Shown in pieces: positions 11,440 to 21,859 of a stretch of DNA of 64,000 nucleotides. Source of the DNA: Asterella californica (lineage: Eukaryota > Streptophyta > Marchantiopsida > Marchantiales > Aytoniaceae); the NCBI GenBank assembly GCA_036924285.1, contig JAYKYS010000001.1:35463501-35527500 (forward strand). Reading direction: 5' to 3'. Numbering within the stretch: position 1 is the first letter of the stretch; each line of letters begins with the position of its first letter. Below the pieces are notes generated by a model. The model was given only the letters and a program-made list of their open reading frames with translations. It searched no databases and was not told the DNA's origin. The position numbers were made by a program, and so were the translations under genes.

Positions 11440-13146
11440 ACACTGATGAGTAAAGAGAAGGACGCAAGAACACCAACTGTAAGCAGCACGAGATCTCCAA
11501 GCATGATGTTGTGAGCCGTCGAACAATGAACCCTAAAGGGTGAAACTCCAGATCTCTCCTCTTCCGTCTGAAGATTTGTGAGAGAGTCAGTGCGTTCTCA
11601 ATCACCATATTTAAAGATTTAAATTTCTTTCTCCTGCTATCGCGTCGAATGGTAAGGAATGGAATAAAACTAAATGCAGATAATGGAATAAAATTTAATT
11701 AATTTTAGGTGAAATAAAAAATAAAAAGTATACAAAATTTAAGCGAATAGATTTAATTCGTTTGTTTGGAAATGTTCTTGACCTACTGCATTCCTTACAA
11801 GGAAGAGGTGTTTTCAGAAAGGATCTCTTCTTCAGCCAAGGTTAATTCTTTCCTCGCTGCAAGCTCTTTTCTTCTCCTCGCAAATAGACTAGCCACCAAT
11901 AACAAAAGCAGATTTTTTGCCCTCAATTCTTGTTTTTCTTCTTGCTCTCACTTGCTACATAGGTCACCTTGGATGCATATTACTTATTTATTTTTCAACC
12001 GTATTACTTATCACACCTTCCATATTGCACATTTTTGACAAAAACGACAAAAGCTCAAGCTTTATTAAAGGAGATTAAGTGTCTCGAGAAGAATTAATTT
12101 TCTGTTTAGAAGTCTTGTTGATTAGTTAGTGGCACTAATATGAAATAATCTGACTATTTTCCTTTATTCTATAAACTTTTTGGATTTTTACTCTCAACTC
12201 CCCTTGTCTCTTTTGTTGCACAAAGAGAGTTGAGATACATATTACTGCAAGATCGTCGGAACTCCTAAACAAACACCGACAGGAACTCTAATCATCCCCT
12301 TGCGCGCTTGTCCCCTTCCTTCCTTTTGCTTCAAGCCAGAGCTAGCAACAAACTCGAGTATTAGGATAGTATAGTATAGTATAGTATAGTAGGATCCCAT
12401 CCAGTTACGGGCTTTGCTTCGATTATCCACCTTGTTTCTGGTTTATCACTTAATCCTGCAATGATGTCCAGTAAATGATATATTGCTCGATATTTAATTT
12501 ATTTAAGATGTTTCTTATTTCACAGTATTTATAACTTCGCTATGAGCTTCCGTAGACTGATCTGGAAGGGTCTATTTTTCCTTTCTCCTGTCCAGCCCAA
12601 CGGAACTGAAAGCTTATAATCAAGTTCTAGTCGAATTCAGCGACTGACAGTGTGTAGAAATCGACTCCACGCTCTTGTCACGAACCTTCTACTTCGACTT
12701 TGTGTCGAATGGGAAACCACAAGTCATATCTCTGACTCGTAGTTCGAAGAGGATTGAAGTATGATAGTCTGCTGATTGTGGCTTGATCATGATGATGCTT
12801 ACTGAAAATCAGAAGGCTGAAGCTGTTGACACTGAAACCCGAGGCCGATTAAAACACCATAGGTACTGTAGCACGACAGCTATTTCTCCATGATTCGGGT
12901 GTGAACTTTGAAGCATGTAGTATAACGAGAGACTTGTGAGATTTGACAGACACCGTTAGGAAGGAAGTGCGGCCCATGGAGCATCTGGAGACTGGAGTGT
13001 AAGGAGGATAACGTATGACTATTTTACGATTATATTCCCTGGTTTTGGCATGATTGGGTTCTTTTGTCGGACGGATTCCTGGGGTGGGTTCAGACCATTG
13101 GATGGGCCCCATCCAGCCCTAATCATCTCAAAGTTATGACATCTGG
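11440..13146. other. Intergenic DNA with a short microsatellite
   Basis: No recognisable gene. A perfect (ATAGT)5 microsatellite lies at 12366-12390. The flank of the transposon at 13157 begins here with the target sequence. Confidence 0.5.
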
Positions 13147-13156
13147 CCGTGGGGTG
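13147..13156 (+). repeat. 10-bp target site duplication, left copy
   Basis: CCGTGGGGTG lies directly before the left inverted repeat and again at 14762-14771 directly after the right one. A perfect 10-bp duplication fits Mutator-like elements (usually 9-11 bp) better than hAT (8), PIF/Harbinger (3) or Tc1/mariner (TA). Confidence 0.85.
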
Positions 13157-13237
13157 CAGAAATTTACTTCCTCAGTCCCCTGTATGGATAACTGAACCTC
13201 CTCAGTCCCCCGATGTTGAAACTTACTTCCTCAGTCC
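13157..13237 (+). repeat. Left terminal inverted repeat with three internal sub-repeats
   Basis: The sequence contains three copies of the phrase A(C)(T/C)TCCTCAGTCC, starting near 13166, 13196 and 13225, so at a ~30-bp period. The right repeat keeps all three in inverted orientation. Such subterminal motifs are typical transposase binding sites in DNA transposons. Confidence 0.85.
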
Positions 13238-13390
13238 TTGACCGGCTGGGGCCCCGGTGCCGACTACAGTAGGGGCGTTACCTGGTAAGCCAGACGCAAG
13301 TTCAGGTGAGTCAGAAGCAAGTCCGTGGAGCTCAACACTGGTCTTTCGTTCAGCGCATTAAGTTCACAATGTGACGTTGCTCTCACGTAG

Positions 13391-13798
13391 GCAATCACCG
13401 CTGGAGTGCTTGCTGGGAGTGGTCATATGATGGCACAGAAGCTTGCCGGAGCTAAGTCTCTACACTTCAAACGAGCTTTCTTCATGGCAGTGAGTTTACA
13501 TCATTCCACCAAGTCGCGTTGGCTCTTACAGTGAATTTGTAAGCTCTTGACTTTGTATTGAGCTGAAGGAGTAATAGCAGTATTCTATCCACAGTAGAAT
13601 TTGATACATATATAACCACTTTTGTCCTTTTGTCAGGAACCTGCTGGAGGACCCTCTGTGCTGTCAGTGCTTGTTATGTCTAAACTAATTCTTGGGTTGG
13701 TTGGAACCTAGTTGTACGGGTTGTTGTATGCTGTTCCTTTTGGACATTTCTTTCACAAATTGATGGACAAAATGTTTGCTGGACGACGAGATGGCAAA
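13391..13798 (+). pseudogene. Captured PMP22/Mpv17-family gene fragment (two exons)
   Basis: Exon a (13391-13489, after a TAG acceptor) encodes AITAGVLAGSGHMMAQKLAG and ends RAFFMA at a GTGAGT donor. After a 222-base intron ending CCTAG, exon b (13712-13798) continues in phase with LYGLLYAVPFGHFFHKLMDK and MFAGRRDGK. These match, in order, the ITAGVL..VSQKLSG, RR-hydrophobic and GPxGHxxHxxLDxxF segments of plant peroxisomal membrane protein PMP22 (four-helix Mpv17 family). A possible upstream exon ends RYLVSQTQVQ at a CAG/GTGAGT donor near 13296. Downstream of exon b the similarity is lost apart from a weak FRTRMHIIQSFTSW stretch near 13990. No complete protein can be made. The genomic parent should exist elsewhere. 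Confidence 0.65.
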
Positions 13799-14223
13799 CA
13801 TCTCACATTGTGCGCTTCAGTATTCACAGTAACCACATCGTGGAAGTTAGTCTGTTGTGATCATCTCTTTTCTCAGTTTTCATCGAAGGAATGTACCTGG
13901 TTTGAGATCTTTAATAGGTTCAAGCGACCAGTTCCAACTGATTTGACATTCAGAAGACCATGTACATTCATGCTTTTCATCTTTCGAACTCGCATGCATA
14001 TCATCCAATCGTTTACTTCGTGGCTACATCAGCAAGAGGTCGAAACGATTGGTTCTGTGTATGATTCTTACACATAGCAGTTTCTGTGATGCAATGAGCA
14101 CGTGAGGATACTATAATATAGTACTATCAGCACTATATTGTACTTGCAAATTCAGGTCATATTGATCCCAAACTAATAAATCAGCCTTACATTGCATGGA
14201 GGCTGCAGATTTGTAATGAATAG

Positions 14224-14469
14224 GACCTGGTCCTGATTCATGATCAAGCTGCTTCTAACTCCGTCGACCGCACCTGTGTACTTGATGTAGATATGCCTCG
14301 AGCATTCGAGGCTGTTGACAGTGATCACCCATATGATAACGAGGGTTACACTGTGCTGAAGCAGCATTGTTCGTTCTTCGTTCGCAACAGCGATGGAAAT
14401 ATCGTTTCCACAATTGCCGTGTTTTTCATCAAGGGGACGTTCAGCTATGCTACCCTCCCTGTAAGCTAG
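14224..14469 (+). pseudogene. Open protein-like stretch inside the TIR element, unrecognised
   Basis: A stop-free frame of about 81 codons begins after a TAG and reads SVDRTCVLDVDMPRAFEAVD, then HPYDNEGYTVLKQHCSFFVR and STIAVFFIKGTFSYATLP, ending near a GTAAGC that could be a splice donor. Composition is protein-like and the segment may be a second captured exon. I do not recognise the family. Confidence 0.4.
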
Positions 14470-14680
14470 ACGCCACCATGAGTCTCTTACTGTAGCTCCA
14501 AGCATTATGCTCTTTCTCCCGCATTCTCTTCAAACAGCACTTGATTCTTCTCGCTTTGATAGTATGAATAAACCCAAACGACTGTGCATTACCGTACCCG
14601 TGCCCGCGCAGTTCTCCGATGACTGCGATTCGCTTTCGACCGACTCGACCGGCGTGCTCGACGGTCAATACCCGGTAAGG

Positions 14681-14761
14681 AGACTGAGGGAGTAAGTTTG
14701 AACATCGGGGGACTGAGGAGGTTCAATTGTCCATACAGGGGACTGAGGAAGTAAATTTCTG
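14681..14761 (-). repeat. Right terminal inverted repeat
   Basis: Reverse complement of 13157-13237 with about six differences, ending ...AAATTTCTG. It is followed at once by the second CCGTGGGGTG. Confidence 0.85.
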
Positions 14762-14771
14762 CCGTGGGGTG

Positions 14772-15255
14772 GCAAAATGAGTTTACTACGTTGATTCAAG
14801 GTCAGCTTTTGTACGCAGTCACATGACTGGATACTGTTCGCAGCCTGGTGGTTCACACATTGCAGTTTATTTAATTAATCTAGACTTTTCCTTCCGGAAG
14901 GATTTTGTCATAATAAAACTAGGATTATAAACTTTTTTGGCTAGTAATCTGGTTGCGTAAGGAGACTTGACTCATGGTTTTATTATCCTGTTGCACGTTC
15001 ACGTGTAAATTAACACTACATCAGCAGTCCATCTTAAGTTGAGATTATTTTTCAAATTAAGTGTCTTTCAGTTAAAGTTTTGTCCAGTTACCTGTCGAAA
15101 CTTATGAGAAGTGAGAATTTTGTGAACCATATTTGCTTATATTATTTCTCTTCATGTCACTCCCCTACCAATCAATCAGCATTCCAGATTTCTCTCACGT
15201 TACAAACGCTTGTCGCTTTTCTCTTTTTGCAAAAAAGTTCAAGAGGGGCATATTT
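14772..15255. other. AT-rich intergenic DNA
   Basis: No recognisable gene or RNA. Confidence 0.5.
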
Positions 15256-15259
15256 CGAT

Positions 15260-15375
15260 AGACCTCGAGCGTGCATATTCACCTCCTTTGTCGTTCGGTA
15301 GAGGAAGCAAATATGTAGAAGTTTAATTTATTATCTAATCTTTCAATTGAGAAAGGTTAGATAATAATAAATACT
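15260..15375. repeat. Two-hairpin repeat, copy 1
   Basis: Element a (degenerate) at about 15266-15315 contains TGCATATTCACCTCC. Element b has arms TTATTATCTAATCTTTC (15328-15344) and GAAAGGTTAGATAATAA (15351-15367), one mismatch, loop AATTGA. Confidence 0.6.
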
Positions 15376-15604
15376 TTAATAAATTATTTCATATTCTTTA
15401 TGAGCTTCTCGCAAATGTATTTTTTAAAATGCATTTGTTCGTGTTTCCATTATCAGTTAAGTTTGGACCATCCTGCAAGTCTAGGTGCATTTAATATTTA
15501 TAACAAAATCTGATTTTTCTATCAACTTAATGCAAAATTTCTTACATAACAGTTAAGTTTTTTCTTATAACAAAGAAAAGCAAAAGTTCCTCAGAAGTTT
15601 ATGT

Positions 15605-15705
15605 TGCATGCATATTCACCTCTCATCTGAAGATGAAAGGTAAATAAACAAAAGACTTTAATTTCTTATCAAACCCTTCCTCTTGGAAGAGATTGATCTA
15701 AGCGA
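15605..15705. repeat. Two-hairpin repeat, copy 2
   Basis: Element a: TGCATATTCACCTCTCATCT facing AGATGAAAGGTAAAT. Element b: CTTATCAAACCCTTCC facing GGAAGAGATTGATCTAAG. Same a-b order as copy 1. Confidence 0.6.
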
Positions 15706-15895
15706 AAACACATGCAAAATGAATTTTCATTCGTTCGCACAGGAGAATCTTTATGCATGAGTAGTGCTGTCTCTGCTGACAGTGTTTCATCCTTTTACTC
15801 GTGCTCCGTCCCAGGTGTCAAAACTCAGAGATTTCGTAGAAATCATAAAAGTGAAAAGCACAAAGGAAGAATAGAAGCTTGAACTGACACTCGGA

Positions 15896-16152
15896 AGAGT
15901 CCATGTTCGGAAACATTAAATGCAATTTCTTGAAAAGTCAAAAAATTAAATAGAAAAATGATTGTAAACCTCAGCCTTTGTACTTTTTACCTTTTTGTAA
16001 GACAATAATTATTTTTGTCATGAAAGAGTCCATGTTTGGATACATTAAATATAATGTCCTGAAAAGTTAAAACAAATAAAAAAGATTGTAAACTTAGTTT
16101 TGTTATTTTTAATTTCTTTTAGAAACGATAATTCTTTTGTCATGAAAGAAGA
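15896..16152. repeat. Tandem duplication, 129-bp unit
   Basis: Units 15896-16024 and 16025-16152 both start AGAGTCCATGTT(C/T)GG(A)(A/T)ACATTAAAT and end with a TTTTGTCATGAAAGA block. A local duplication without coding content. Confidence 0.7.
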
Positions 16153-16210
16153 CCGCATGGATTCGACACATGATCTCCCTCGTTGTAGAGCGCTCTTCTC
16201 CTAAGTTTAG
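16150..16210 (-). repeat. tRNA-like sequence, possible SINE head (degenerate)
   Basis: The minus strand reads TTAGGAGAAGAGCGCTCTAC and then GATCATGTGTCGAATCCATG. The first part fits a pol III A box with one mismatch; GTGTCGAATCC fits a B box with two. Acceptor-stem pairing is not convincing, so this is a tRNA-derived relic at best. Confidence 0.3.
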
Positions 16211-16214
16211 GGTC

Positions 16215-18890
16215 CTAATCCAACTCCATTTTGATTGATATTCTTGCTGTGTAACTTTATGTAACCGGTAGCTACAACCCATACGGCTGAAGCCTCCCGG
16301 TAAGGATTTAGACCTAAACCCTTAACTCATTCTTATGGGATGTCAACAAGCTAATGCCTCAGCCCTGTTTCCTTTCTTCTGTGGACTAAATGTCTATCAA
16401 ACCAGAAACGTGAAAACGATTTTGGTTAAAAATTAATGTTATGCAAATTATCGTTGACCAAAGTGACAATTTGTTAGCAACAAAAACACTACATTGACGT
16501 TAAACGTGATTCCTGAAATTTTCTACCGCATGGGATGCATCTCATGTTCCCCCGTTCCTTTTCCCCCTTTCCCATATTTGAGATAAACTCGTCATCTGTT
16601 GTGCTACCACCGTGTGCTCGTGAATGGAGTGGGTTATACTCTACAGCATGCATAGAGTCCAAAGAAAACACAACACGAAGGAAACTTATACTAGTAAAAA
16701 TGAGAGAGAGATATCCATTTTGAGATTCAATAGCACGTGAGTCACTACAGTAGTAAACAAGGTTGACTTAAACAAACAGTTCCCTACATTTCAGTGGGAA
16801 AGACAAACTGAGAAAACGTTAGGCTGATTCAGACGTTTATATTCGGCTAAATGTGTAACGGTTTGCAGAATCATTAAGTTAATGTTTACACTTGATAAGG
16901 TGAGTTTAATACTCCCCTTCTTTTACGATAAAAACTGAAAGTCCAAGCGTATACCTTACTGATATGCATGTTGCTATGTATGTTTTCACAACTTGCAGAA
17001 TTTACTTTACTTATCTCTAATATATTTCTCGGACTTGACTTTATCTTTCTTAATCTTGCTTTATTTTACTACACCTTTGATTGGCTAAAGCATTTAGCAA
17101 ATTTACCGTCAGGTGGAGACATTGCAGATAAATAATTGATAACATAAGTAATTATGTACTGTAAAAATAATTTAAACTGATTTTTTCTTACATCTATATG
17201 ATTTGCCGTTGACATACACATCTCATACAATGAAAATTTGACAAGTAAGGTAATCTTAAGAGGGGGTGAAATCAAGTTCGACAAACGTTTTAAGATAAAG
17301 TAAATTTATGTAACAACTTGGTTCTGTATTATAATCATAACTAAACAAAGAAAGATATCACGGATACCCTTAGTTACCGGAATAGAAAACACATTGTGTT
17401 TTCTTTTTATTGCTTATATCAGTATTATCAACACTTATGTAAGCAGGAATAGATCAAGCGATATGCAGCCAAAGATGGAAAAGATTTGAAATAACTTACC
17501 CAAGTGGAGTGATTTGCTACTAAGATTTGACATCTGGTGGGGTTCAATTCAAATGCACATTGGATCTTATTTTTTCTTTTTCTAACTTCCTTTAGTTACC
17601 AAGAAAAGTATATTGCATTTCTTCTTCCCCATTCCTTGTATGATGACTGCACTACAGTCCTAACTCTCTAATTGCACTATCACTAAGTGTGGTCTTGGAC
17701 AAGTGCATGTTCTCGATCTACTCTCCAAAAAAGTACACTGGGGAAGTAAAATATTGTCGATTTGGATTTGTGCAAGGAAATCTGAAACCAAATCTGCTAC
17801 TGACAAATCTGTAAATGCAAACTAGAGACTAATGCAAGATTGCAGTATTGCACTTATTGTTCAAATGTTTGTTCTTGTCCACGGAAGGGAAGGAATCGAG
17901 CAATGGGTTCACATTTTCATGTTTTGATTGATAATGACACTACTAAATAAAAAATGAAACATCACCGAAAATCACAGTAGACATTCCTTTTTCTGCCATG
18001 GTGTTATACAGAACTCGAAAAGCTATTTTTATATTAAAAAAAACCCTCTCAAGCCCGTTATTACCTTAACCTCCATAAGAACTATTTTGCACGTGGAAAG
18101 ATGCAAAAAATAATAAAATATACACTAAACAAAGAATGCAAACCCTCAATAAGAACACTACAGGTTACTCTCAAAGCATTGCACTTATCCAGTTTCGACT
18201 GTGTATGCTAGTTCTATTATAACAGTTGGTTGAAGTCTTGACTTGTCACTATTTATAAGTTTCCACTTTTGGGTCTATCTTCTCTAAACTTGCAGTAAAT
18301 CTTGTTAGACTATATTGGATTGGTATGGCGTACTCAACCTAGGCGAGGATTGCTAAACATTCAAATAAAAGGGCTAATAAGGTAAAGGATAGCAAGCGCG
18401 ATGAAGTTTAATACAGTTATGATAGGATGGAATAAAGCTCATCCAGCCTTAACTTTAATTTTCCCAGAGGAGAATAATCAGTATTAAACATAACAACAGA
18501 ACTTATCCTAACGCTACAGTAGTGAGTACAGGGAGAGAATATAGTGAGAATATTAAACCGAACTGACTAGAACCTATATGTATTCATTGTCCGCTTTGAT
18601 TGCAAATTTTGTGGGAAATAGTTCTTTTGAAAACTATTTGATTTCATTTTGGTTCTCATCTTTAAGGATTTGATTCGAATTTGAACCAGATCGAAACTAC
18701 AACGAATACAAACTGATCCAATTTTCGGGAGGTTGTTTAATTTTGCATGAAAGAATATATATTCAGTAATCTTTGTCAATTCGATGGTCTACAAGTTTGA
18801 TTCTAAAGTGATTCCATGATCAGATTCCAATAAAGCAGCTCGATTTCAGTTGAGTTAGTTTTACCTTGAATGCTTCGATTCGTAACCGCT
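16215..18890. other. AT-rich intergenic DNA
   Basis: No gene recognised over about 2.7 kb. Short open frames of 60-70 codons on both strands have no family resemblance. Confidence 0.5.
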
Positions 18891-18897
18891 TCGATTG

Positions 18898-19350
18898 CTA
18901 AGAGCATCTCCACCCATATATAGATTTTTCATCTGTTTGAGAAATCAAGAGTGAAGGATCTTTATCTTTAAAGGTGAGAATTTCCACTGTAGTACGTAAA
19001 TGGTATTTAAATAGCATCAACTTGATACACAGAAATGGCATCACACAATAACCTTTAGTAAAGAACATCTTAAATAAATAAAGATAAGCCGTGGGAAAGT
19101 TTCTCCTTAACATGATCTCTAACTGGTTAGGGGAGCTTTGGAACACCTGGGTCTGCAAAGGGAATCAACAGAAATGTGGAGGGTGGCATGACAATAAGGC
19201 GATGCAAAAACGAACACTGGGAACTGTAGAGATGTGGATGGATTTCTCCATGCGCAAGAACAAATTCAGTGACACTCAACATGCAATAGAGAATAAATAT
19301 AAATAGTATAAGATCATTGGGAGTATGGAGAGTACTCTTAGTAACAGAAA
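18898..19350. mobile_element. Possible MITE with GAGCATCTCC-like ends
   Basis: The left end reads CTAAGAGCATCTCCACCCA. The reverse complement of the right end (about 19329-19346) reads CTAAGAGTACTCTCCATACT. The termini resemble PIF/Harbinger-type plant MITEs, whose repeats often start GAGCATCTCC next to TAA/TTA. The flanking triplets here are TAA and TTA, so a clean duplication is not shown. Open frames inside are not recognisable. Confidence 0.35.
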
Positions 19351-19564
19351 GGAAGAGTGACACAATAGCAGTGTGAACGAAACAAATAGGGGTGTTAAGC
19401 AGAAAGCTGAAAGAGAAAAAACAATAGTTTTCAACTGCTAGTTTTGTATAGAACCATGGACCGTTTTGGGTCGTTTTTATGAGTTTACACTATGATTTCT
19501 TCATCCATTATTTTTTACCTCTAATACTTAGAGTAGTTTTTTTTACCTCTAATACTTAGAATAA

Positions 19565-20017
19565 CTACTCTGGATAATAAATATCTCTACTGCAAAAACA
19601 AACGAACAAAACGAATAAAACCAAGAAAAATTTACCTGCGATATTATCTTGAGAACACTTCTGCAGGAAACACACGCAAATGCCTGGGCGAAGTAATGCC
19701 TCCCTCTCGCATGTCAAGAATCTAGAAGTTCCAACATTAACACCCCGAAATAGATCGCTGAGAAGGTAGACACAGAGGGGGACGTAAGGAGGTTTCGCTT
19801 GCTCCGGTGTTAAAATACTCGGAAAACGTGTGGACACAGTCCTGTCCATGAGAACTTCACATACAAGCCTCAATTCTATTCTCATTATACTCATATAATT
19901 CCAGTACCACTCTATAAAAGTTATCAAAAATAATAACAGCGGCGGATAGATCATGACGGATGGATAGATGCTGTAGGCGGAAAACCAGAGCCTAGCGTTA
20001 GTACTGAAGAGAGCCAT
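19565..20017 (-). CDS. Hypothetical 150-codon ORF, doubtful
   Basis: The longest open frame in the AT-rich half. It starts at an ATG at 20017, has a hydrophobic segment near residues 22-45 (YPPLLLFLITFIEWYWNYM) and ends in a second hydrophobic stretch. Near codon 126 the sequence CGCAG/GTAAAT looks like a splice donor, so the hydrophobic tail could be intron. No family is recognised and no partner exon is evident. It may be a chance ORF. Confidence 0.2.
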   Translation of the reverse strand: MALFSTNARLWFSAYSIYPSVMIYPPLLLFLITFIEWYWNYMSIMRIELRLVCEVLMDRTVSTRFPSILTPEQAKPPYVPLCVYLLSDLFRGVNVGTSRFLTCEREALLRPGICVCFLQKCSQDNIAGKFFLVLFVLFVCFCSRDIYYPE

Positions 20018-20373
20018 TTAGAGGGAAACAAATACTAAGTATAATATTACTAATAAGCAACCGCACTAAAGATTATGCTCAAATATGCCGTGACGAACAT
20101 AGACCGAGAAGAGGAAAAACACAGTAACAGGGGAAAATGGAGGGACTCTAGTCACGGCGGGCGACGAAAAAGCTCTTTTACTGTCTAATACTAGAAAATA
20201 TGTAAATATTTTATGTATATTTTAGATAGGTCATTCTGGAAAATTATAATTATTAACCAAAAACAAAGGTGCTGATTCTCTGGACATAATCCATAAGATC
20301 AAAGTGCAAAACAGGCTTCTGAAACTTCAAGACCGAGACTACATCCCCAAAGAAACATGAAACCATTCAAGAC

Positions 20374-20455
20374 ATTAATTTATTATCAATCTGAAAGAAC
20401 TAAGTAATAAATTAATATTGCATGCTGACCTCTCCCAATGGAAGTCAAAGTGGGA
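20374..20455. repeat. Two-hairpin repeat, copy 3 (inverted order)
   Basis: Element b arms ATTAATTTATTA (20374-20385) and TAATAAATTAAT (20405-20416) are perfect complements. Element a-like TGCATGCTGACCTCTCCC follows. The b-a order means the opposite orientation to copies 1 and 2. Confidence 0.5.
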
Positions 20456-21424
20456 CGAGAGAATAGAATATAGACCATGAAATTTTCAAGCAAAAGATTT
20501 TGGCAGAGACTGTTCCGCATTTTTCAGTATACACAGTAAATGTAATTTAGCGTTTTACACATTCTTCGCAATTCTGATTAGGAATTTACAGTATAAACAA
20601 TATTAATGCCTGTGACACGAAATAAAAAATATTATTTGTGGTCTATTGTTTAGATAAAAGATAGTGAAAGTAACATCCATAGTTTGAGCTTAAAATCTGA
20701 TGTAAACTGTCTTCTCTTACATTTCTTAGAGCGGGAGGGTTTGAACTCCACTTAGTCTACTATAGCCATAAACATTCATCCAAATTCAATGTTCTCAAGC
20801 ATCCAAACTCAGCCTGCTGCTGTGTGTTTTGAAGGATCAGTGTAGACAGTGAAGGGGGCAAAGAAGCAAGAAGACCGACCACTCACATAGTAGCCGTTGA
20901 TCTATATCCTAAACATGTCTTAGTACGTGAATTAGTGAGATTTTTCATGATCATAATTAGAGTTACTCACCTATATTACTTATAACCTAGTTACTTTTCA
21001 CCAAACTAAACTAAACTAAACTACGCTAAAATGGAGGTCTAGACTACCTCCATACTAACTTTCTCGCTCATGTGGAAATTAAGATAACTCTGTTGTTATA
21101 CATAAACTATGGAAATTGAGATAACTCTGTTATTATATAGCAATCTACAAACGTCTCACGTCTAATATTTTGGTCTTACACTCGTCGAAGCAATAGTAGG
21201 GTATAAGCATGCTCAACCACCTTTGGAGAATATTTGCTCGGTATTCGTTATCAGAAAACATATAACTCTTATTATAGAAATTCTATACTAAGTTTTATTG
21301 AAATTAAAAATAATAAACATTAAATATTAGGTGTACAGAAAACTGCAAAAACGTCCCAGAGAACCCATAAGTCAGGTCCATAAAAGTGCGCCTCGAACAG
21401 TATAAGTCCTGCAGGTTACTGACC

Positions 21425-21545
21425 CAAAAGATTATTTTAATAAATAATTTAATTTATTACCTAACCTTTTCTAGATGAAACTTAAATAATAAGTTAAACT
21501 TGCTTCCTTCTTCTATCTTCAGATGCAACAGGTGAAGAAGCAATA
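21425..21545. repeat. Two-hairpin repeat, copy 4 (inverted order)
   Basis: Element b: TTAATTTATTACCTAACCTT facing AACTTAAATAATAAGTTAA. Element a-like: CTTGCTTCCTTCTTCTATCT facing AGATGCAACAGGTGAAGAAG. More decayed than the others. Confidence 0.4.
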
Positions 21546-21570
21546 AAGTAAGCAAGCAAAAACCAACTAA

Positions 21571-21608
21571 TGTATATGTCCACTTGAGACACCAAGTGGA
21601 CATATACA
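21571..21608. repeat. Perfect hairpin, 16-bp stem
   Basis: TGTATATGTCCACTTG (21571-21586) pairs perfectly with CAAGTGGACATATACA (21593-21608), loop AGACAC. Part of it, CCACTTGAGACAC (21580-21592), is also the reverse complement of the start of the SINE at 21615-21627. Confidence 0.85.
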
Positions 21609-21611
21609 TAC

Positions 21612-21853
21612 TCCGTGTCTCAAGTGGTTTAGCCTACAGTTCTCTAAGAGAAAGGTCGTGGGTTCAATCTCTTGCGAGCACGGTTGGAGGTGCATCCTGT
21701 TGCAAACTGTTAATGAAGCTTCTGGTCCGAGTCTCGCTGTGGTGGACTCATATAGACATTGTTAATGAAGCTTCTGGTCCGAGTAGACTCACATAGACAT
21801 TGTTAATGAAGTTTCTGATCCGAGTCCCGCTGCGATGGACTCACATGGACAAT
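21612..21853 (+). mobile_element. tRNA-derived SINE candidate with tandem 3' repeats
   Basis: CCGTGTCTCAAGTGGTTTAG followed by GGTCGTGGGTTCAATCTCTT gives a tRNA-like head. The B box GGTTCAATCTC is close to consensus, TTCTC-TAA-GAGAA forms an anticodon-arm-like stem, and CCGTG...CACGG could pair as an acceptor stem. The body then carries three tandem units beginning GTTAATGAAG(C/T)TTCTG(G/A)TCCGAGT at 21709 (52 bp), 21761 (41 bp, shortened) and 21802 (52 bp). The element encodes no protein and would depend on a LINE. No A-tail or target duplication is clear. Confidence 0.6.
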
Positions 21854-21859
21854 CTCATG

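Larger units (their letters stand above)
13157..14761. mobile_element. Non-autonomous TIR transposon with captured gene exons (Pack-MULE-like)
   Basis: The element is 1605 bp. It begins CAGAAATTTACTTCCTCAGT and ends with the exact reverse complement; inverted repeats of about 81 bp (13157-13237 and 14681-14761) differ at roughly six positions. It is bounded by a perfect 10-bp target duplication. No transposase is encoded, so it would have moved with a partner's enzyme. Inside are exons of a PMP22/Mpv17-like gene with consensus splice sites and a further open stretch. TIR length and duplication size point to the Mutator superfamily. The assignment rests on the duplication, since the terminal CAG is not diagnostic. 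Confidence 0.8.

Noticed and set aside
20725..20775. Minus-strand GAGTTCAAACCC resembling a pol III B box
   Set aside because: The nearest A-box-like phrase is too close and no tRNA fold or repeat body is visible.
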